Source: Deltaproteobacteria bacterium (lineage in GTDB: Bacteria; UBA10199; SPLOWO2-01-44-7). From it: a DNA stretch of 18,228 nt. Shown here piece by piece: positions 14,528 through 18,228 of the stretch. The first letter of the stretch is position 1. Each line of letters starts with the position of its first letter. A model generated the notes under the pieces. That model searched no databases. It saw nothing but the letters and a program-made list of their open reading frames with translations, and was not told the DNA's origin. The position numbers were made by a program, and so were the translations under genes. The DNA lies in the NCBI GenBank assembly GCA_030688705.1, contig JAUYJH010000102.1, positions 1 to 18,228 of the forward strand. Reading direction: 5' to 3'.

Positions 14528-15616
14528 TTAAGGCATCTCCGGCTGGTCGAAGGGGAGGGTAAAGTGAAAGGCCACGCCTCTGTGCGGTTTGTTTTCAATC
14601 CAAATTTTTCCTTGGTGCAAATTAACAACCTCCCTGCAGATGGCCAGTCCCAGACCCGTTCCCTTGTATCCACCCCCCCCGGCGGGCCTTTCAGCCTGTG
14701 AAAATTTCTGGAATAGTTTGTCGTGATGTTTCCTGTCGATGAGGGGGCCGTCATTAAAAATAGTCACCTCAACAGTATTGTCGGTCTTGCGGGTCGATAC
14801 CTCCACCTTCGATTTGGCAAACCGGATGCCGTTGTCGATCAGATTATTCAATACCTCCACAATCATGTCTGAATCGGCAAAGAGCATCGGAAGTTTATTC
14901 GGGTTGTAATGCAGTGAAATTTTATTGGCACTCGCAGTGCTTTGACAACTTTTTATTGTCTTCGCAATCAGAGGCGCCAAATCCACACTGATGGATTTCA
15001 ACAGGACCTTCCCCGATTCCAGCCGCGAAAAATTCAGAATATTGTCGACAATTTTCCGCAGGCGGTCGATATTCCGCGCCGTCATATCGACAATCTCGTT
15101 TTGTTCCCGGTTTAGGCTCCCCGCAATGCCGTCTTTAAGATTGGACACCCCCTCCTTGATAATGGCCAAGGGGGTGCGTATCTCGTGGGAGGCCACGCTG
15201 ATAAACTCGTCTTTGAGTTTTTCAATGCTTTTTCTCTCCATCGCATACTGGATCGTCCGATTCAGGAGTACGCTGGTAAGCTCCTCTTTGAGGAGATAAT
15301 CCTGCGCCCCCACCCTCAATGCCTTGATGCCCAAGGACTGGTCCATGGTGCCGGTCAGAACGACAATCGGCAGATCCGGCACATTGGCAATCAATTTGCG
15401 GACGGTTTCCAGTCCGTTTATATCGGGGAGCCCCAAATCGGTCAGGATAAGATCGACCTTTTTTTCTTTCAATTTTCGGAGGGCTTTGTCAAATCGATCC
15501 ACCCAAAGGATATCGAACACATGCTCCTCACAAACCTCTTTCAAGAGTTTTTCACACAACAGGGCGTCGTCGGGATTGTCTTCCAAAAGGAGAATGTGGA
15601 TGCGTTTTGCGGTCAT
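14528..15616 (-). CDS. Response-regulator/histidine-kinase fusion (REC-HisKA-HATPase)
   Basis: 362 residues, no membrane segment, so cytosolic. An N-terminal receiver (1-125) has acidic E12/D13, phospho-acceptor D60 (LILTDLGLPD), T88 and K110. It is followed by a HisKA helix pair with phospho-acceptor H144 (SVASHEIRTPL) and a HATPase_c domain with NLIDNGI (N box) and GTGLGLAI (from 319). The order REC then kinase suggests the receiver tunes kinase activity in response to an upstream phosphodonor; the partner and output are not encoded here. It is divergent from sodC and ends 34 bases past tRNA-Pro on the opposite strand. Start at 15616 has only a weak upstream purine signal. Confidence 0.9.
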   Translation of the reverse strand: MTAKRIHILLLEDNPDDALLCEKLLKEVCEEHVFDILWVDRFDKALRKLKEKKVDLILTDLGLPDINGLETVRKLIANVPDLPIVVLTGTMDQSLGIKALRVGAQDYLLKEELTSVLLNRTIQYAMERKSIEKLKDEFISVASHEIRTPLAIIKEGVSNLKDGIAGSLNREQNEIVDMTARNIDRLRKIVDNILNFSRLESGKVLLKSISVDLAPLIAKTIKSCQSTASANKISLHYNPNKLPMLFADSDMIVEVLNNLIDNGIRFAKSKVEVSTRKTDNTVEVTIFNDGPLIDRKHHDKLFQKFSQAERPAGGGGYKGTGLGLAICREVVNLHQGKIWIENKPHRGVAFHFTLPFDQPEMP

Positions 15617-15641
15617 AATTTCAAAAAAACATTTTAACTTT

Positions 15642-15647
15642 TATAAT
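15642..15647 (+). promoter_or_regulatory. Candidate -10 box for sodC
   Basis: An exact TATAAT at 15642-15647 would start transcription near 15654, giving a leader of about 43 bases before the sodC ATG at 15697. The -35 region (TTTCAA at 15619-15624, 17 bases upstream) is poor, so this is tentative. Confidence 0.35.
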
Positions 15648-15696
15648 AATGCGTTACAAGATGGCAATGAAAAAACGTCAGATAATGGAGGTTTTG

Positions 15697-16254
15697 ATGA
15701 AAAAATGGAACTGGATTCCGGCTTTCGCCGGAATGACGGTCTTCTGTCTTCAGTTCTCGGTTTTCGGTCCCGCCTTTGCGGCAAAAGTCCAGTATCCTAA
15801 AGGATCGGCCGTTTTTTATAATGCCTCGGGGCAAAAGGTGGGGGAGGCCAAATTAAGACAGGTGGCGGATGGGGTCAAAATCGCGATGAAACTCAAGAAA
15901 TTACCCCCGGGAGAGCATGCTTTTCATATTCATTCGGCGGGGGAGTGTCAGCCCCCCGAGTTTGCATCGGCCGGCCCCCATTTTAACCCCGGCAAAAAAC
16001 AGCACGGTTTTGCCAATCCCAAAGGGCACCACGCGGGCGACATGCCCAACATCGCCATTTTTGAAAACGGGAAAGCCTCCATTGAATTGATCGTGCCCGA
16101 TGTGACTTTGGTGGAAGGGTCCGATAATTCTCTTTTTCATCCGGGGGGAACTTCATTGGTGATTCATGCCGGCCCGGACGACGAAAAGACAGACCCCGCA
16201 GGTCTTTCGGGCCCCCGCATTGCCTGCGCGATTATCACAATGGAGGGCGATTAA
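15697..16254 (+). CDS. sodC: Periplasmic Cu/Zn superoxide dismutase
   Basis: 185 residues. The start at 15697 is preferred over the ATG at 15649 because GGAGG (15687-15691) sits five bases before it and it begins a Sec signal peptide (MKKWNWIPAFAGMTVF...GPAFA, cleavage about residue 28). Metal ligands follow the family pattern: H77 and H79 (HAFHIHSAG), bridging H95 (AGPHFNP), H103, H112 and D115 (HHAGDMPN) and the C-terminal His of VIHAGPDD; C84 and the Cys of IAC can form the structural disulfide. It dismutates superoxide outside the cytosol. The signal's hydrophobic core is encoded by a palindromic repeat half (15711-15738). Ferritin is the convergent neighbour; a shared oxidative-stress theme is inference. 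Confidence 0.96.
   Translation: MKKWNWIPAFAGMTVFCLQFSVFGPAFAAKVQYPKGSAVFYNASGQKVGEAKLRQVADGVKIAMKLKKLPPGEHAFHIHSAGECQPPEFASAGPHFNPGKKQHGFANPKGHHAGDMPNIAIFENGKASIELIVPDVTLVEGSDNSLFHPGGTSLVIHAGPDDEKTDPAGLSGPRIACAIITMEGD
15711..15738. repeat. 28-bp palindromic repeat half in the sodC signal peptide
   Basis: CTGGATTCCGGCTTTCGCC and the nine bases after it match the right half of the rdgB double palindrome (13875-13902) except for two changes that compensate each other in the stem. It forms an 8-bp hairpin ATTCCGGC-TTTC-GCCGGAAT. Here it is read in a different frame from that in rdgB, giving WIPAFAGMT. Confidence 0.92.
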
Positions 16255-16323
16255 GGACCCTCTGAAAAATTCGCTTCTTTTCGAAAAGGTCACCCTAACG
16301 CGAATTTTTCAGAGGGTCCTTAA
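16251..16323. repeat. Perfect 24-bp-arm palindrome between sodC and ferritin
   Basis: Arms 16251-16274 and 16300-16323 are exact reverse complements (TTAAGGACCCTCTGAAAAAT then TCGC) around a 25-base loop. The sodC stop TAA (16252-16254) is in the left arm and the ferritin stop (16320-16322 on the minus strand) is in the right arm. It probably terminates transcription from both sides. The arm sequence GGACCCTCTGAAAAA resembles the GGGCACCTCTAAAAA termini at 12052-12206, so it may be a solo pair of insertion-sequence ends. Confidence 0.9.
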
Positions 16324-16820
16324 GTCGTGGCGGCGCGTTTGCCCAATTCTTTGTCGAGATAGAGAATGGCGCTTCCCTTGTCGGAGATGCGCTTCAGTTT
16401 TTCGAGGATTTCCTTCACAGTGGCTTCTTCTTCCACCTGTTCGGTGATAAACCACTGCAACATCATCTGTGTGGCATAGTCTTTCTGTTGGCCTGCCAGC
16501 TCATAGAGCTTGTGAATTTGCGCGGTGACTTTTTGTTCATGAGCCAAAGAGCTTTCGATCACGTCGCGCACCGACTTGAAGGCATGCGCCGGTTTTTCAA
16601 GGGCCAGCAGAGAGACCCAATTGCCGCGTTCCACCATGTAATCAAAAATTTTCATGGCGTGATGGTGTTCCTCGTGCGACTGCTGGCGCATCCAGTGGCC
16701 AAAGCCTTTCAGGTTGATGCTGTGGCAGAAAGCCGACATGGAAAGATAAAGATAGGAGGAATAGGCCTCAAGCTGTAACTGGGCGTCCAGCGCCCCTTCC
16801 ATTTTTTTGTTCAGGTTCAT
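16320..16820 (-). CDS. ftnA: Ferritin (FtnA-type iron storage protein)
   Basis: 166 residues, a normal length for non-haem bacterial ferritin. It oxidises Fe2+ and stores iron in a 24-subunit shell in the cytosol. The four-helix diiron ligands are all present, one position later than in E. coli FtnA: E18 (LEAYSSYLY), E51 and H54 (SHEEHHHAM), E95 (LAHEQKVT), Q128 and E131 (WFITEQVEEE). No haem-binding Met as in bacterioferritin is apparent. Good ribosome binding site GGAGG within the last codons of the upstream gene, whose stop is three bases before this start, so the two form one translationally coupled unit. Confidence 0.95.
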   Translation of the reverse strand: MNLNKKMEGALDAQLQLEAYSSYLYLSMSAFCHSINLKGFGHWMRQQSHEEHHHAMKIFDYMVERGNWVSLLALEKPAHAFKSVRDVIESSLAHEQKVTAQIHKLYELAGQQKDYATQMMLQWFITEQVEEEATVKEILEKLKRISDKGSAILYLDKELGKRAATT

Positions 16821-16823
16821 ATT

Positions 16824-17909
16824 TTATTCCTCCGTGGTCATTTTCTTTTTCTTCATTTTCCGCAACACGATCAAGACTGTCAAGACAACGGCCAAAGTGC
16901 AGACGCCGATCAGTCCGTAAAAAAGCATAGGGTTTATTATAGGGGCTCGCGTCGCCCCCTCCACGGGCAAAGCCCGCGGAGCCTCCCCCTCTCGCTCGCG
17001 TTGCTCGCTAGTCGGAGCCATTGGCTCCGTCGCAGATGGGGCAGTGGCTGCAAGAGGTGCCTCTGTCTGAACAGCGGCAATCGGCTTCAGTTCCAGCGTG
17101 TATTGCCGTAATTCGGTCAGAGGTGAGGCCGGCGACAGACCGGCATCTTTCACCTGAATGTAAATCGTCGCGTTTCTGTCGAGAGGCGATGTTTGAAAAG
17201 AGAGGGTCGCCCCCGGTTGTGGGGCTTGTGTCTGGGATAAAAGCTCCCCACCCTCTCCCAAAAGATCGACTGAAAACTGGGTAGAGGGATAAGCCGGAAC
17301 CAAAATTACGCCGATCCCCTCATGGGCGCGGGCGTAAAACTTGTAGGTATCGATGGCATCTTGGGGGGAGAGCCCATTTTCATATTTTGCATAGGTGACC
17401 GGAAACGCGGTGGCAAGATCACTCCCCGCGTCTCTGTGAGGACCGCCATCGGCCGGAAGCACCGGAGTTTCTGCCGTTGGCGGCAGGGGGGCGGTTTCAA
17501 GACCGGACGGGAGCGCCGGTTGGGCCGGAAGCGTGGGGGTTGGGACGGTCTGTTCGACAACGGCCGGCGGTGCGGTGGGTGTGGGAACGGGAAAAGGTGC
17601 CGGGGCCGGAGGGGGAACCGGCATCGGGGCCGGGGCTGCTGCCGGCGCTGCGGGCGGCGGCGTTACCGTGGTGGTTGTGGTCGTTGTCTCTACGGTTACG
17701 GCGGGCTCCGCGGGTGCGGGCGCCGGTTGGGCCTCTGCCGGAGGCGCTGTCTCTTGTTTCGGTTTCGGCTTGATTATTTTCGGTTCCCCGATGCTTAAAT
17801 CGATCGGAACATCATTGTCATCATAGGTTGGCGACTCTTGGGCCCAACTGATTGTATGGAACAAAACAAGACCACCGCAAGAGAGGGTGATGAGGATTTT
17901 TTTGAACAT
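16824..17909 (-). CDS. Exported, membrane-anchored protein with PPC-like domain
   Basis: 361 residues from ATG 17909 (MFKKILITLSCGG), chosen because it begins a signal peptide (cleavage near SWAQ); an earlier ATG at 17966 would add 19 unlikely residues. After the signal come about 120 residues rich in Pro, Ala and Thr (including a run of seven Thr), probably an extended wall- or periplasm-spanning linker. A beta-rich domain (about 165-285) follows, with the PPC-type pattern DAIDTYKFYAR, FSVDLLGEGGELL, IYIQVKD and QYTLEL. A second linker and one C-terminal membrane helix (FYGLIGVCTLAVVLTVLIVL) with basic KMKKKK end anchor it to the inner membrane. Function unknown; coupled to ferritin downstream. 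Confidence 0.75.
   Translation of the reverse strand: MFKKILITLSCGGLVLFHTISWAQESPTYDDNDVPIDLSIGEPKIIKPKPKQETAPPAEAQPAPAPAEPAVTVETTTTTTTVTPPPAAPAAAPAPMPVPPPAPAPFPVPTPTAPPAVVEQTVPTPTLPAQPALPSGLETAPLPPTAETPVLPADGGPHRDAGSDLATAFPVTYAKYENGLSPQDAIDTYKFYARAHEGIGVILVPAYPSTQFSVDLLGEGGELLSQTQAPQPGATLSFQTSPLDRNATIYIQVKDAGLSPASPLTELRQYTLELKPIAAVQTEAPLAATAPSATEPMAPTSEQREREGEAPRALPVEGATRAPIINPMLFYGLIGVCTLAVVLTVLIVLRKMKKKKMTTEE
16941..17030. repeat. Palindrome-rich insertion in the linker of the PPC-domain protein
   Basis: This stretch holds several small dyads: CGGAGCC-ATT-GGCTCCG (17013-17029), CGCGTTGCTCGC, and GGGC-AAA-GCCC near 16965-16976, in a GC-rich composition unlike the surrounding gene. In the gene it encodes a charged segment (EQREREGEAPRALPVEGATR) that breaks the Pro/Ala/Thr linker, as expected of an in-frame repeat. 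Confidence 0.6.
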
Positions 17910-17990
17910 ATTTGGCAACTTACCACAACACTTCCCCTTGCAAAAAGATAAAAATTCTGGCTTCAATCTAAAAAGGTTGCAATAACGACG

Positions 17991-17996
17991 TATAAT
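17991..17996 (+). promoter_or_regulatory. Candidate -10 box for the intron-bearing tRNA gene
   Basis: Exact TATAAT ten bases before the tRNA 5' end (18006), which puts a start site near 18003. I see no good -35 hexamer at 16-18 bases upstream. Confidence 0.4.
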
Positions 17997-18005
17997 TTAA
18001 AATAA

Positions 18006-18039
18006 GCGCCCGTAGCTCAGTGGATAGAGCATCTGCCTT
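18006..18039 (+). tRNA. 5' exon of an interrupted tRNA gene, probably tRNA-Arg(UCU)
   Basis: GCGCCCG (acceptor strand), TA, D arm GCTC-AGTGGATA-GAGC, A26, anticodon 5' stem TCTGC and C32, U33, U34. The sequence then stops being tRNA: no GCAGA strand follows, but instead structured RNA and a coding start. The acceptor and D arm match bacterial tRNA-Arg of the GCGCCC type, and the loop start CTT(C) fits anticodon UCU. The 3' exon is beyond the window, so the isotype is inferred. Confidence 0.75.
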
Positions 18040-18228
18040 CAGCAAATAGGAGCCTCTATGCGGAATAAAACGCATAGAGTGGATGTGGCTATATGCAAGG
18101 AAGTCCTGTTTGACAGGATTATTTGCAGGCAACCTCGGGCCAGATAAGTGTCTTTTGAGAAAGGAGGTGACATGCATCATACAAAAGACAAAGCCGATTT
18201 GGGTTTGGCAAAAGTTCAAGTCAAGTTT
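18040..18228 (+). mobile_element. Group I intron in the tRNA anticodon loop, 5' part
   Basis: The break after U34 is the class of site used by bacterial tRNA group I introns. GGAG (18049-18052) can pair with CUUC across the junction, giving a U-G wobble at the proposed splice site as P1 requires. Next comes a perfect 9-bp hairpin (CTCTATGCG 18054-18062 with CGCATAGAG 18071-18079; P2), then a stem TCCTG/CAGGA (18104-18116) inside GCAA/TTGC pairs, then TTTGCAGGCAACC (18122-18134), resembling the conserved P element of P4. The catalytic core (P7, Q, R, S) and the 3' splice site are not in the window. The endonuclease gene starts inside it. Confidence 0.75.
18172..18228 (+). CDS. Group I intron homing endonuclease, N-terminal fragment (PD-(D/E)XK, I-Ssp6803I-like)
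   Basis: Nineteen codons before the window ends: MHHTKDKADLGLAKVQVKF. The start is marked by a strong AAGGAGG (18161-18167) four bases upstream. From memory, the pattern M-[HK]-HTK-x-KGDLG-[VL]-x-KAQADL is the N terminus of the intron-encoded PD-(D/E)XK endonuclease family that includes I-Ssp6803I of the Synechocystis tRNA-fMet intron (Pfam PDDEXK_5). Such enzymes cut intronless tRNA alleles so that the intron is copied in. Position inside a tRNA group I intron fits exactly. The catalytic residues lie beyond the window. The family call rests on a short match plus context. Confidence 0.7.
   Translation, partial: MHHTKDKADLGLAKVQVKF

Noticed and set aside
17533..17826. Plus-strand Gly/Val/Ala-rich frame
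   Set aside because: It is the antisense of the Pro/Ala/Thr linker in the minus-strand exported protein; low-complexity codons keep it open.
17968..18219. Minus-strand open frame of 83 codons over the right edge
   Set aside because: It runs antisense through the tRNA exon and intron and has no recognisable content.

Overview
The window looks like part of a chromosome from an uncultured Deltaproteobacteria-type (Desulfobacterota/Myxococcota/UBA10199-like) bacterium. The main clue is gene order: ispE, tRNA-Gln, prs, rplY, pth, rpsF, rpsR, a DUF2232 membrane gene, rplI and dnaB run in one direction, an arrangement known from Geobacter and relatives. Base composition is roughly balanced, and short palindromic repeats occur between and inside genes. 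The taxonomic assignment is an inference from synteny and protein motifs only.

Layout. 1-993: 3' end of an MgtE-type Mg2+ channel. 1033-3561: ClpB disaggregase behind a sigma-32-like promoter. 3565-3693: palindromic repeat. 3804-5030 (minus): an unusual cytoplasmic protein combining EF-hand-like loops, a transglutaminase-like Cys/His/Asp domain and five TPRs. 5164-11968: the conserved housekeeping run (isoprenoid kinase IspE, tRNA-Gln, PRPP synthase, ribosomal protein bL25, peptidyl-tRNA hydrolase, bS6, bS18, DUF2232 protein, bL9, DnaB helicase), with several ATGA stop/start overlaps. 11969-12254: nested repeats. 12255-12992 (minus): a probable outer-membrane beta-barrel. 13042-14396: rph and rdgB, overlapping by ATGA. 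14419-14493: tRNA-Pro. 14528-15616 (minus): a REC-histidine kinase. 15697-16254: Cu/Zn superoxide dismutase. 16251-16323: a perfect 24-bp-arm palindrome holding the stop codons of both convergent neighbours. 16320-17909 (minus): a two-gene unit of a periplasmic or surface PPC-domain anchor protein and ferritin. 18006-end: the 5' half of a tRNA gene, probably tRNA-Arg(UCU), broken in its anticodon loop by the start of a group I intron. The intron carries the first 19 codons of a homing endonuclease resembling the PD-(D/E)XK I-Ssp6803I family.

Two themes stand out. First, the right edge holds a mobile tRNA group I intron with its own endonuclease gene, cut by the window end. Second, palindromic repeats have been taken into coding sequence repeatedly: in rdgB a 68-bp double palindrome encodes residues 18-41 with little change in protein length, and the secretion signals of SodC and of the beta-barrel protein are largely built from repeat DNA. 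A third element lies in the linker of the PPC-domain protein. SodC and ferritin are adjacent and together suggest oxidative-stress and iron handling; the other neighbours are housekeeping.
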